The notes under the pieces were generated by a model, which was not told the origin of the DNA, ran no database searches, and saw only the letters and a list, made by a program, of their open reading frames with translations. Below are positions 11,355-22,135 of a stretch of 64,000 bases of DNA, in pieces. Source of the DNA: Psococerastis gibbosa. Taxonomy: Eukaryota > Arthropoda > Insecta > Psocodea > Psocidae. Within the stretch, counting starts at the first letter, position 1. The number at the start of each line of letters is the position of its first letter. Made by a program: the position numbers and the translations under genes. The DNA is taken from assembly GCA_963971405.1 (NCBI GenBank), contig OZ020485.1, positions 1,736,001-1,800,000 on the forward strand, written 5' to 3'.

Positions 11355-12140
11355 TTTATATATCTGTTGGTAGGTTATTAAGTATATACCTATTGGTATT
11401 AATTTTGTAGTCCTGGTTGCGTGTTTGGTTTAGTCATAGTTCCGTTAATTCCGCCTTACATTTTCCCATTTTGGGCGGTTGTAGTTCAATCAGTATCTCA
11501 TGCCTCCATTTTCCTTATAACCGCAAACCGACAATTGTAATTTTCTTGCGGATGTCAATCGTCCGACACATTTTTTGCCGAGACAGTCAAGTGCCCTATC
11601 CGCTGGAAAAATGGTTTAACGAGCAACATCTAAGACACAAGTCATGTAATGGTGGGGTGGTTGGAACTGCGCCAGCGAGAGATATCATTCCGTAGCTCTT
11701 TAAATGCCTCCTCGTTGAGTGCCCTCCTATCTCGTTTCCCCTGACTGCGAATTGCAGCATGCAAGATGAGCCAAATGGTCCAATGGAAAATTGTGCGTAT
11801 GCACATGTCGTCCTCAAAACTTGTAAACAATTTTCCGAGGGGGTCCTCAGAAAATCACTAACGTTAAATATTTGCTTCTGGTCCAATTTTGAATTTAAAT
11901 ATACCAAATTGTTCCTCATTTCCAGCTGCGTGCGATAAAAAACTAAAATCTATGAACTGCTAGAGTAGTCATGCGTTCCCTGAACAACATATGTCATAGA
12001 AGTGGGGCATGACTGCAGTAGCAGTCACTCATCAAGGTTCATTTTTCTCATAGAATTAACGCTAAAGGACCACCCTGGGTTATCAAATCGAACTGTTATA
12101 ATGCCACAATAAAAGGTTTTAATGTCCTGAACATGAAAAC
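11355..12140. other. Unannotated DNA
   Basis: Overlapping minus-strand frames near 11596-11919 (up to 107 codons) have no domain I recognise. A TTAACGCTAAAGGACCACCC stretch near 12057 resembles the TTAA plus GC-rich start of some piggyBac termini and lies just beyond the piggyBac remnant. I found no matching partner. Confidence 0.35.
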
Positions 12141-12147
12141 ATACATT

Positions 12148-12688
12148 TTACATATTGTGCCATTCCTCGAAGCAATTTCCCGGGCACAGGGGAGGATTCT
12201 TTTTGCAGTTTCGGCATCTGAACGATGAGCTTTTTGTTGCCTTTGCACTTGCCTACATCGTGTACACTAAAAAAAATATTTCTTTCTTTTATAATTCAGC
12301 GGTTTTGGATTTTCTTCAAGTACCGGTCCGTGCTTAGATTTTTCTAAACATTCAATATCGTCGGCGTCTGCTGATATTTTTGCCGGTGCAATAGGAACAT
12401 TTTGTAAAATTAGTTTTCTTATAATATTATCCCTTATCAGGAAAGTTTTCTTAGGCGTGTTCTTCTTGAACAAATTAAACGAATTCCACATCGCTAAATC
12501 GAGAAGGTGCCAGCCACTTCCATCGCTCTGTTATCCTCTTCATCACTTGGTTCATAGTCCGGGTCACTGGAATCGGATCCTCGAGATTCTTTTGGCTCGT
12601 CACTGTCTTCATTTTCGGATTTGTAGAAATTTACAAAATTTCGGCCCCATTTTTGCCGGTGCATTGCTTGGTTATAGTCCATTTTCAA
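12148..12688 (-). pseudogene. piggyBac-type transposase remnant, core deleted
   Basis: At the C-terminal end, a frame ending at 12148 reads SSFRCRNCKKNPPLCPGNC followed by FEEWHNM and a stop. This is the cysteine-rich zinc finger that closes piggyBac transposases (CxxC, LC, C, W-H pattern). Near 12494-12688 the same strand gives MDYNQAMHRQKW and a D/E/S-rich stretch (DSSDPDYEPSDEED), typical of piggyBac N-termini. Between them is only about 75 codons (12267-12491), against roughly 400-500 for a complete catalytic domain, so the DDD core is deleted. At least two frame breaks are visible. TTAA-flanked ends were not resolved. Confidence 0.6.
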
Positions 12689-12694
12689 TCAAGT

Positions 12695-13485
12695 AAACAT
12701 AAACAAACATTGGGTGTGGCACCAACTCACCATCATCTAAAATTGTATCTACTGCCACGTTGAAATGGAGGGAAGTTCAAAATTTCAATTGTGTGGGGCG
12801 GCAGAAACACCAACCTATGCTTATCTAATGGCAAATAAAACTGCTTTAGCAGTCTAGCCCCAAAATCGACTCTTGAGAAGTGACCGCGATAGCAGTCCTG
12901 CCCAGGAGCATGGTCTGCAATAACGGTCCTGACAATATGCGAAAGAAAAAGTTTTACGATGTGCTCCTCTGGGAACACCCTTTTTTCAGGCACTGTCCGC
13001 GAACATGTTAATTTGAATAATTTGTCGGGTGTTGACACACATCAGTGACGATCGGCCGTGCTGCAAATTATTAAAAGTTATTAAAAAACATTAAAAGTAT
13101 AGCATTTTTAATATTTTATTCTTAACAGCCATTTATTTACATAGTACCTTATACCACCCGGGTATGTACCATGATTTCGCTGCAGTTACGGGAGCCCCAT
13201 GTAATTCTCATTCTTTATGGCAGAAAGACGCAAAACGGTTGGTCCATTTTCGGTTGAGAGATTTTTTTCATTTCGAAGGCAGTGAACTGTATGCTCCCAG
13301 CTGTTTCAACTCCGTCCCCTGTGAAATGGTGCCCAGGCTGGGTTTCGCTTGCCGTGCCCTTTCGTAATCACTCGGCCGGCTCAACCTCAACCTATCTTTA
13401 AAATATCCCTGAAATTGCTATCACCAACGTCAAAATCTGTGTATTTGTCATTCAACTTAGCACGGAAAGTTACCGAGACAGCTGG
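12695..13485. other. Unannotated DNA
   Basis: A 101-codon minus-strand frame (12733-13038) has no recognisable domain. It may be leftover piggyBac or unrelated sequence. Confidence 0.4.
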
Positions 13486-13493
13486 TACGGCGC

Positions 13494-13585
13494 GGCACAT
13501 TTTGTGTAGTGGACAACATGCCACCGCGCCATCCAAAATTGTGTCTCGGGTTCGAATCTCGTATCCGTCCATTTTTCATATCTTT
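13494..13585 (+). repeat. tRNA-like sequence (SINE or tRNA relic)
   Basis: A B-box-like GGTTCGAATCTC lies near 13550, preceded by GTGTAGTGGACAACATGCC (A-box-like), and followed by GTATCCGTCCA and a T-run that could terminate Pol III. The acceptor arms do not pair convincingly, so I do not call a functional tRNA. Confidence 0.35.
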
Positions 13586-13589
13586 TTTC

Positions 13590-14030
13590 CAATTTCCGTT
13601 CCATCCAATAGGGGTTATCTACAAAGTGAATAGGCATCCTGTACCGTACTAATTATAGGTATATGCTACAACACATGATAAGGTAGCTAACATCACAGAT
13701 GAGAAGGAAGTGATTTGTCTGTGATACTACAATATATTATGCAAAGAAGGGCTTTTGTCGCGAATCAACATTCACCGGCGATTTTATGGAAAGTTGACTC
13801 ACCCTAGCTACTTTTTATTCATGAGAACAAACTTTACCATTACATTTTTCAAGTATATAAGTAATATAATGTATGGCCTAAATGCCTGAAAGTCTATGTG
13901 CAGTTTTCGTACACATACTACTTGAACTCTATAATATGCATAAATAGTGCAAATAAACTTGTATTTTCATTTTTTCTTCTATTTATTTTCAATGGGCCAA
14001 CTACATGGGTTCAGTACTGTAGCAGCTTCT
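13590..14030. other. Unannotated DNA
   Basis: AT-rich, with no gene or repeat recognised. Confidence 0.5.
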
Positions 14031-14034
14031 TGTA

Positions 14035-15701
14035 CTGCTCGCCCAGAAAAGTTTGCAAATGCACAAAAGATTTTCACGTAACGCCTTCCGCCTTTCCATG
14101 TAAATTCCCTATGCTGCATTTTCAAATCAGATAGAACTACTTTGCATGTGTTTGTATGCACAAAACTTATGGGGGTTCCATTCCAAATTTAATGCATTAA
14201 GGTCACAAGTGGACATTGCTTATTTATTTAGCTGAAATTGTCGATCTGTTGCACATTTTACGAATTCACGACTCCAATGTCAAAATTAAAATTAAAATTT
14301 TCTGAATGTTAGTTAATTGTCTTGAACTATACTGTAGCAACGTTAGTGGAACGGCCTTAGGGTCATCATAGAACAAAATCAAAGCAATATTTATTGTTAT
14401 AAATATTATTAGCCTAGTGCGTTTCTTGAATTTTAGAAATTTATAAAATTTTCTTCTTACTATACTGTATTATAAAATGGATCAATTTGAAAGTAGACAG
14501 TTAATTTCGAAGTTAAGGGCATTCAGACCACAGAAAAGAGTGGTAAGTCTTACCAAAGGAAGCGGGCAGAAATGATGATCTTAAACCTTTGCGAAGTATT
14601 TAAAGAAGTTGAAAGTTACATCAGTGATTTATTGTCAGATATGCGTCATGATATAACAGAGTCTGGGAATCCGTCGAGGTATAAAATCAACAAAAATATA
14701 AAGGAAAAAAGACGTCAATAATACTACGCGATCTCGACGAATGTGATGAATGTATGATAAGGAACCCCATAATTATGTATATTCATCCTAAAATGATTGC
14801 TGACTGTTAAGCTTAGACACCCTGAAGAAATATTAGAGCTTGATGGTCGTTACCAAATGCCCAAGGACAGCCTCCATAATATAAAGAAATCAATTAGTAC
14901 TCGCATCAGAACTCATTGTGAAAATGTTTTTCTTGGTTAAATTTTACGTAATAAAATAAAAAACACAACCAGTCGGTTGAGGAGACTATTAGCCTATGTA
15001 TACACGCATCAGAAGTGCAGCAGAAACAAAGAAGTCAGAATTTCAATGCTGTGCAGATTTCAGATGTTGGACAAAATAAAACGTCTTGGTCGAGTCGCCA
15101 CGCACGCTTTCTTGGCGTTATAGGTATTTATACAAGGAATCCGGAACGCCAGGTCTGAAGGAAAGCGCATTGTATACCTTGACGAGACCCTTATTGGTGT
15201 GATACACACAGAAACTCTTTTCTGTGGCCCGAACGCTCTTAAGTTAACTTTCTACTTTCAAATTGATCCATTACAGTATATTAAGAAGAAAATTTTATAA
15301 ATTTCTCTAATTCAAGAAACGCACTAATAATATTTATAACAATAAATATTGCTTTGATTTTGTTCTATGATGACCCTAAGACCGTTCCACTAACGGTGCT
15401 ACAGTAGTTCAAGACAATTAACTAACAAAATTTTAATTTTAATTTTGACATTGGAGTCGTGAATTCGTAAAAAGTGCAACAGATCGACAATTTTAGCTAA
15501 AAAAATAAGCAATGTCCACTTGTGACCTTAATGCATTAAATTTGGAATGGAACCCCCATAAGTTTTGTGTATGCAAACACATGCAAAGTAGTTCTATCTG
15601 ATTTGAAACTGCAGCATAGGGAATTTACATGGAGAGGTGGGACTTGGGAAGGCATTACTGGATATTCTATTGTGCACTTGCATACTTTTCTGGGAGAACA
15701 G
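14035..15701. mobile_element. TA-flanked DNA transposon with about 490-bp inverted arms
   Basis: The left arm (14035-14541) and right arm (15214-15701) are inverted copies of each other with scattered differences. The outer ends are CTGCTCGCCCAGAAAAGT and its inverse ACTTTTCTGGGAGAACAG. TA dinucleotides flank both ends (14033-14034 and 15702-15703), the target duplication of the Tc1/mariner/IS630 group. The 672-bp core holds the first half of a DDE transposase. The arms include the start codon region, so the right arm appears to have replaced the second half of the gene. This copy cannot move by itself. Confidence 0.8.
14477..15213 (+). pseudogene. IS630/Tc1-like DDE transposase, N-terminal half
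   Basis: It starts ATG at 14477 (MDQFESRQLISKLRAF), shifts frame at about 14550 and continues RAEMMILNLCEVFKEVES, then LELDGRYQ and finally KRIVYLDETLIGVIHT at about 15163-15210. YLDET with the Asp codon at 15181-15183 matches the first catalytic Asp block of IS630/Tc1-type DDE transposases. The later catalytic residues are absent, because the sequence runs into the inverted right arm. Several stops and frameshifts make it a pseudogene. GTAAGT at 14543-14548 could be a splice donor in an intact relative, but no acceptor was tested. Assignment rests on YLDET and the TA target. Confidence 0.65.
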
Positions 15702-15703
15702 TA

Positions 15704-16620
15704 ATATGAGTTTTAGTCAGAAACTTGACGAACTTGACAATTGTTTGCTGCATAATATGTAGGCCCTAAAAATATGATGTTCCCTATATCAACCAATGTA
15801 ATGTTAGGCTTTACCAGTGGCGGGGCGTACATGTAAGGCGGGCAATGCCGCATTACACTCAACAAATCCTTAGAATGTTTAAGAGCTTCGTTGAACTCTA
15901 TAGGATGCCGCGAGCAAATGAGATTGTATGAGCATGATGTTATCAACGCAGTCTAACAAAATTATGAATCTCGTCAAGTTAGAATTCAAATGTTTTCTTC
16001 TTTTTTCAAATGTTTATTTTTTCATAAACTAGAATATACTGCATAAAATGATGAGTGTTTCCCTTTTGTTTTCAAATGTTTATTATTTAAGGAGATAGAT
16101 CATACTTTTTTTTATAGCTAAATAAATATTTGCAAGCATTACACTAACAATTATCCACCACTGACTGACTGGGCTTTACTTGTTCTTTACCACCAACCAA
16201 ATTTGTTGCTCTAGCTATAAGCCTTCCTTATCTGCTAATTATCATTAATGTTAGGGCTACATTCCTAAAAAATAATTTTAACTAATTTTCCATTTTAATT
16301 TTGAATTCCATCATAGTTTTTCAGATAAATGGGTTTCATTACGATTATTTCCTTAACTAGGGATGGCATCTCTGCTTCAAGAGAAAAAAATGTAATGCGG
16401 GGTTAGTAATTAAAGTTGCTATACCTACAGTGGAAGGTACCTCGGTACAGAGCAGCTGTCTGGACCATACTATATGTATACTACAAGGAGTTTCAGGTGA
16501 ATGGCGACCAACTACTAAGGCGTGTTCCCCATTCAATTTATAACAAAAAGAAACGGTCAAACATGCGTTATTATTATGAGACCCATACATTACAACTCAG
16601 TAATAGAGGCAGCTGGTATT
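15704..16620. other. Unannotated AT-rich DNA
   Basis: It contains TTTTCAAATGTTTAT repeated at about 16003 and 16069. No gene was seen. Confidence 0.5.
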
Positions 16621-16624
16621 GAAC

Positions 16625-17165
16625 AGTGAATTTTCCATAATTTCTTCAAAAAATAATTGTTTGCACAAAACTAAATCGTTGCTTGAGAAAGCAATCTGTT
16701 CGGGTTTGTTACTCTATTTAACACCTAAAACATACCTGAAGGTAGAAAGAATCAATAGAAAGGTTCCGCAGAAAAATTATTTTTTAGACATTTTTCATGA
16801 AAATTGAGCCATTTTCTTTAACCTCAGAAGCAAGCTATCAAGGGGCAAGTGAGCAATTGCGTTTTTTTACATTAATAATGACTTCAATATATACTGTATG
16901 TGAATTTTAAAGAAATCGTTGGAGTCGTTTAGAGAAACAATGTTTTTGGCCATTTTTTTGGAGTTTCTTGAGGAGAAAATCCTCCAAAACTGATTTAGGT
17001 AGCCAAAAAAAAGTCCCGACCGAGGTATGATTTTGTGAACCTACATGTAAAATTTCATCAAAATCAACTGAGTAATTTGCGTCCAAATCGATGAACAGAC
17101 AGGCATACGGACATTTAGTAAAAAAACACTTTCTTGGTTTCCTGGGAGGCAAAAATAGTGACCAT
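16625..17165 (-). repeat. GCTTTCC-family repeat, copy 2
   Basis: Inverted relative to copy 1. It runs from a TGAATTTTCCATAATTTCTT block, through GGGGCAAGTGAGC and GAAATCGTTGGAGTCG, to ATGAACAGACAGG and ACCATCACAAAGCATTCCTT. It stops before the terminal GGAAAGC. The microsatellite block is nearly gone. Confidence 0.8.
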
Positions 17166-17194
17166 CACAAAGCATTCCTTATACTACGTGTAAA

Positions 17195-17612
17195 CACGTG
17201 TAGACACTAGAAGCTGTGTTAAATTTGACGTTACCTTTAAGGTTCGGCCCTTAATACAGCAATAGCGCGGTTATGACGTCATAATGCAGTCGTACAATAC
17301 GACATGTTTATGATAATGGAGCACTAAGGAAACACTAAAAGCTTACTAGATTTATTTTAATATAATTTGTGTTGCTTAAAATTGGCACTTTTCCCACAAA
17401 AGGTTGAATAACGGGATGTGGATACTGTAAAATAATGCCTACCCTTTTCGTCATTGTAAATTTTTTAACATCAAATGCAAAATATATTGTAAATGTAACA
17501 TGCGACTTACTGACTATGCAATACACTGTATATTGTGTATACAGTAGTATTGGTTGGAAGACAAGTGTTTTGTATGTTGATGTTGTGGTCGGGAAAATAA
17601 TGAAGTATATTT
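17195..17612. other. Unannotated DNA
   Basis: The 138-codon minus-strand frame (17335-17751) overlaps a known repeat and shows no domain, so it is not called. Confidence 0.5.
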
Positions 17613-17616
17613 TATT

Positions 17617-17892
17617 GACGTGACAACGTCTAATAAATCGATAAGCGCTGGCTGGAACACTAGGTGCATGTACGAAAAGTGTGACGTCATGCGTGATGTT
17701 CGTGGGTGATGTTGGTGGGTGATATTCATCCGTAACGCGGGTCTGTAACACGGGTTTAATGCAGATGTAGAAGGTATTTAAATTACACCCATGTCTTCGT
17801 CTATTCTTCCTCTTTCAGGCCATGCTATATTTGTGGAGACCAAGCAAGGGGTTTGGCTTTAGGGGTGTGAAACGTCAGGGGATGCGCACAAC
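17617..17892 (+). repeat. GCAGATNTAGAAGG-family repeat, short copy with head
   Basis: It shares the TGACGTGACAACGTCTAATA head, the GGTGCATGTACGAAAAGTG block, ACGCGGGT units and the GCAGATGTAGAAGG body start with the copy at 10968. It ends soon after GTGAAACGTCAGGGG. Confidence 0.75.
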
Positions 17893-17934
17893 ATGAAAAG
17901 TTGCACTTCGAAAACATTTAAGTTGAGATATATA

Positions 17935-18585
17935 TTATACATGCGGTTCCCGCCACCACTTGCGCCTGCCGCGGGCGGCAGCTCGGCCTTCGGCCTCCCG
18001 CCCACTGCTCATGTAAATCAGGTGGCAGCCTACGGCCTCGCAGTCACTGCTCTTGTAAATTAATTGTGGTCACACCATAGACATAGTAAAACTATAGACT
18101 CATCGTAAACATTCGGATTGAAGCCACCCGACTTCGGCTACTTCTGTTTTAAATAATATATGTAATAAATGTAAATAATAAATATAATAGTATATGAAAC
18201 AACAAAGAAAACATTTAATAAAACTATTAAATTTGAATTTCGCGCCAAATTGCCCCTATAAGTAGGCTTGGTCAGATGTCAGTTGATCTCTGTTGGCGAT
18301 GGTAGCGCCAACTGTCGGGATAAACGAAAATTAATGGTAGCGCAGCCCGCTGTTAGATGTCGGTTTGCCGGGTCCAATGTAAAACATTCCAAAATCAACA
18401 ACTACTTAAATTACTAAAATTAATTATAAAAACATTCTCCAGTGGACCAAATTATTAACATAAACCATCCTCGAATCTCCTTGAACACACACAAAAAAAA
18501 AATCATCATAATCGGCCCAGTCGTTTGAGAGGAGACACGGGACAACACACGGACAGTCGAAATATATGTATATATATAAAGATAT
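17935..18585 (-). repeat. GC-rich TATATA-ended interspersed repeat, tandem copy 1
   Basis: It runs from CATGCGGTTCCCG, through short GC-rich inverted motifs (GGCAGCTCGGCCTTCGGCC, GTCACTGCTCTTGTAAAT), GGTAGCGCCAACTGTCGGGA and CCATCCTCGAATCTCCTTGA, to ACGGACAGTCGAAATATATG and an AT tail. Read on the minus strand, a TATATA start followed by an AACGACTGGRCCGAT segment resembles the 5' part of Helitron-like repeats. No CTRR terminus is certain. Confidence 0.55.
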
Positions 18586-19127
18586 ATACAAGCGGTTCCC
18601 GGCGCAGCCTTAGGCTGCTGCTCCACCACTTGTGCCTGCTGCGGGTGGCAGCTCGGCCTTCGGCCTCGCGGTCACTGCTCATGTAAATCAGGAGGCAGCT
18701 CGGCCTAAGGCCTCGCAATCACTGCTCATGTACATTAACTGTGGTCGGTCACACACAACACACACGCAGCACAAACTGTTGGGATAAACGAAAATTAATG
18801 GTAGCGCAGTCTGCCGCTAGACGTCAGTTGATGTCGGTTGGCGATGGTGGCGCCAACTGTCGGGATAAACCAAAATTAAGTGTAGCGCAGTCTGCCGCTA
18901 GATATCGGTTGATGTCGGCAGTACCAGCAGCCACGTACACGCACCAATGTAAAATATTCCAAAATGAAATTATAAAAACATTCTCCAGTAGACGAAAGTG
19001 TTAATGTAAACCATCCTCGAATCTCCTTGAACACACACAACAATATTCATCATAATCGGTCCAGTCGTTTGAGAGGAAGCCCGGAACATACACACGGACA
19101 GTCGAAATTTATATATATTAAGATAGA
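18586..19127 (-). repeat. GC-rich TATATA-ended interspersed repeat, tandem copy 2
   Basis: A head-to-tail second copy of the unit at 17935-18585 with the same block order. It ends ACGGACAGTCGAAATTTATA. It carries an internal duplication of the GTCGGGATAAAC...GCAGTCTGCCGCTAGA segment (about 18780-18920). Differences between the copies show that the duplication is not recent. Confidence 0.6.
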
Positions 19128-19284
19128 GGAATAGCCTATTCTAGTTAATTCTCATTAGGGCGTTTAATTTGGTATGGGGGTCAGATGGTTTACTATCCCA
19201 ATCGCAGTGTAAGCAGAGGGTTATTGTAACTGCAAAGGCTTTCACGGCCGGAGTCAAATGAAGGACCAGTAGAATCCTTCAACC

Positions 19285-20236
19285 TTTTACGAACAACTGG
19301 ATGGCGCCGCAATGGGGAGTCCCATTAGACCGGTGGTTGCCGACTTCTACATGGATTCTTTTGAAAAAACCGGCGTTAGACACAGCAGCCCAAAAACCGA
19401 AATGTTGGTTCCGATACGTAGGTGAGGTGACACCTTTGTTGTTTGGAATCATGGTCTGGAGAATCTGACGAAATTCCTGGATCACATCAACTCAATTCAC
19501 CCGCGTATCCAGTTCACCATGGAAAAAGAAAACAATAAACAGTTGGCCTTCCTTGATGTTTTGGTGATGAAGAATAGAGACGGTTCATTGGGACATACAG
19601 TATACCGCAAACCGACGCATACGGATAGATACCTGAACAAGAGTTCCAACCATCATCCGAGTCAGAAGCGTGCGATGCTGAAAACTCTCATCCACCGTGC
19701 TAATCGGATTTGTGAGCCCGTTATACGCCTCAAGAAATCAAGCGAGCTCTCCATCCCAGACTGAACACTACTGCTGCAGACAGACCCCAACCAATAGGAA
19801 TGGTGTGTTTGCCCTACATAAAGAAAGTCACGGATCGCATTGTATTGGGAAACTGTTCGAACGTCATAACATCAAAACAGTGTTCAGGCCTACGCAACAG
19901 CTCCAAAGCATGATACGATCAGCCAAGGATCAGAGGGACCCATTAACATCAGCCGGTGTGTACCGAATTCCGTGCTCTTGTGGTGAAGTATACATAGGTA
20001 CGACTAAACGTAGCGTAAATACGAGGATAGAAGAACATAAACGAGGCTGCCGCCGTCTACAACCTGAGAAGTCCGCGATTGCCGAGCACGTACTAACACA
20101 ATCTGGACACACGGTGCACTACACACAGGCGACTGTCTTGTCACGGGCTACTCAATATTTCCCCAGACTACACAGAGAAGCTATTGAAATATACAAGCAC
20201 CAACACAGTTTCAACAGAAAGGAAGAAGGCTTATAG
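19285..20236 (+). pseudogene. Penelope-like RT + GIY-YIG endonuclease remnant
   Basis: The RT thumb side is visible: QLDGAAMGSPIRPVVADFYM near 19294, then a region where the YVDD catalytic box should be. There the bases give YV followed by G/E codons and a frameshift, so the aspartates are lost. FVVWNHGLENLTKFLDHINS and QLAFLDVLVMKN follow (19440-19580), then YRKPTHTDRYLNKSSNHHPS. After another shift, GVYRIPCSCGEVYIGTTKRS (about 19955) opens a GIY-YIG nuclease domain ending HREAIEIYKHQHSFNRKEEG at 20236. The GIY-YIG frame is open for 179 codons, but the RT is dead. Confidence 0.85.
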
Positions 20237-20473
20237 GTGAACAAACTCTGGTATCCAGCGCTGAACAAAACAACTACAAAAAGGATGTCGTCAGCCAATT
20301 GGGAAAAACAAGTTAATGGAAATTCCCCAGAGGAACATGTTGTGTTGAGAGCGAGCAAATCCGCGCTCTCAACACAACAACAATAACGTCCAGGTATAAA
20401 GGTCAGTGCGCAGCCCCCTACCCAGTCACTCGCTACGGAGCCACCGAGGTACAACCTTCGATGTCTCGCAGCG

Positions 20474-20514
20474 CCACTGCAGATGTCGACCGCAGATGTT
20501 GACGAAACGTTTGT
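20474..20514 (+). ncRNA. Hammerhead-like motif, core mutated
   Basis: The same layout as at 46475-46515 (GUCGAC/GUUGAC stem II, GAAACGUU), about 240 bp after the GIY-YIG stop. The core reads CUGCAGA, losing the invariant A of CUGANGA, and stem I is weakened (CCA versus UGU). Cleavage is not expected. Confidence 0.5.
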
Positions 20515-20599
20515 AAGTTCACTTTCAATTCGACCACGGCCCATCAGCCCGGATTGTACTGGTTCTTCAGAGGGATATTGTACTGAGTCTTGTTCCAGG

Positions 20600-21226
20600 C
20601 TTACCAAACAAACAAAAAAATTGCATTGAAGTGATATTAATTAATGTTATTAGCCTATATAGTTATTGACATAAATCTGAATTTGCAGTCTTGACTATAT
20701 TAAGAAAGTGCTAATAATCATGATTCAACTGCACCATCAACAAGTAACGAAAACGAAGACCTCATTGTTTACAATATAAACTATTATATTTTACGGAGCA
20801 GTATACATATTAACACTTTTTTCTAAAAATTCTTGCAATAATGATAGGCTACACGGAATGTATACCTGTATAGAGGGAATAATTTGGTTTTTTAAATCAA
20901 AACCTTCAGAAAAAAAAGAAAAAAAAATACCCAAATGTTTGAGACTTTGAGATGCTCAGAATCACATTATTAAATTAAATATGAATATTGGTGCAGGCCC
21001 AGTCTCGACATTGACATCAAATAGAAAATGGCGCATCCGATCCGTCAATTACACGCTTGATTAATGAGGGACCATTATATAAGTGATGGACAGCTAAATG
21101 AAAATATGTGGCTGAATATTTTGTATCGCATTCTTTTACACCGTTTCCAAGGGAAAATGGAATTCTCATACCACATTTCGCTGCTTTAATCAACAGTGGC
21201 ATAGTCGCATATCTGCAAAAATTGAT
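20600..21226. other. Unannotated AT-rich DNA
   Basis: No gene or repeat was recognised. Confidence 0.5.
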
Positions 21227-21232
21227 TTTTGC

Positions 21233-22128
21233 TTTCCAATTTATGCGTAGTATAAGGAAAGCTGTGTGATAGGCTGACTTTTTCGACTTTGAGATTTCAA
21301 CGGATTTACACGTTTTGAGGACCAAAAAAGTGGTTTTGACGAAATGTCGCTGTCGCTGTCACTCTGTCTCTCTGTCTGTCTGTTCATCGATTTCCGGGCA
21401 AGCTACTCGATCGATTTTGATGAAATTTGGCATGTAGGTTCACAAAAACTATAACTCGTAATAGATTTTTTTTATTTTGGGATAACTTAATTTTGGGGGG
21501 TTTTATTCTCCAAAAAACTAAAAAAAAAGTCTAAAAAATTATTTATCAAAAACGGCTCCAACGATTTCTTTTAAATTCAAATGTATTGCAGTCGCTATTA
21601 ATGTGAACAAAATGCGGTGGGTCGCTTGCTCCTTGATAGTTTGCTACTGGGGATAAAAAATAATTACTCAATTTTCATGAAAAATGACTAGGCCTATAAA
21701 ATAATTTTTCTGTGGAACCTTTCTAATGATGATATCTACCTTCAGGTATGGTTTAGGTGTTAAATTGAGTAACACAAAACCAAACAGGTTGCTTCCCCAA
21801 AAAATATTTGGTTTTGTGCATAAAATTATTTTTTGAAGAAATTATAGAAAAGTCACGCTAAAATGCATTGCGTGCTCTGTCATTATTACTACTGTTACAA
21901 TGTATTGGTCTTTTCGTTCCAGAACATGCAATCCCATTGATCAATTCAGTGCTTTGAGATAGGGGATATCCAAGGCCGTAGCCATAAGGGATCTCCAGGG
22001 AGTCCGGGAGGGATCCGAAATTGGGGAAACATAGGGTAATTATTTACTAAGAAATTAATCATTATCTCTATCTACTAATTTATGAATTGGAAAGCATGAT
22101 CGAGTGAGCTCGGACTGGTTCTTTTTTT
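21233..22128 (+). repeat. GCTTTCC-family repeat, copy 3 (both termini)
   Basis: One of the fullest copies. It starts GCTTTCCAATTTATGCGTAG and ends AATTGGAAAGCATGATCGAGT followed by TGAGCTCGGACTGGTTCTTT. The GTCTGTCT microsatellite, CGGCTCCAACGATTTCTTTT and GCTTGCTCCTTGATAGTTTG blocks are all present. A hAT-like end (CAAGGCCGTAGCC, about 21972) lies inside it, and the same feature appears in copy 4, so these two share an ancestor. Confidence 0.85.
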
Positions 22129-22135
22129 ATTACAT

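Larger units (their letters stand above)
19229..20568 (+). mobile_element. Penelope-like element, decayed copy A
   Basis: A piece of terminal repeat in inverted orientation (TAACTGCAAAGGCTTTCACG onward, 19224-19278) is followed by RT and GIY-YIG remnants and then a forward terminal repeat (20432-20568). Near-identical 14-mers AGAGGG(T/A)TATTGTA at 19215-19228 and 20569-20582 look like a target duplication with one mismatch. An inverted 5' repeat piece with a forward 3' repeat is a known layout for Penelope-like insertions. Confidence 0.75.
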
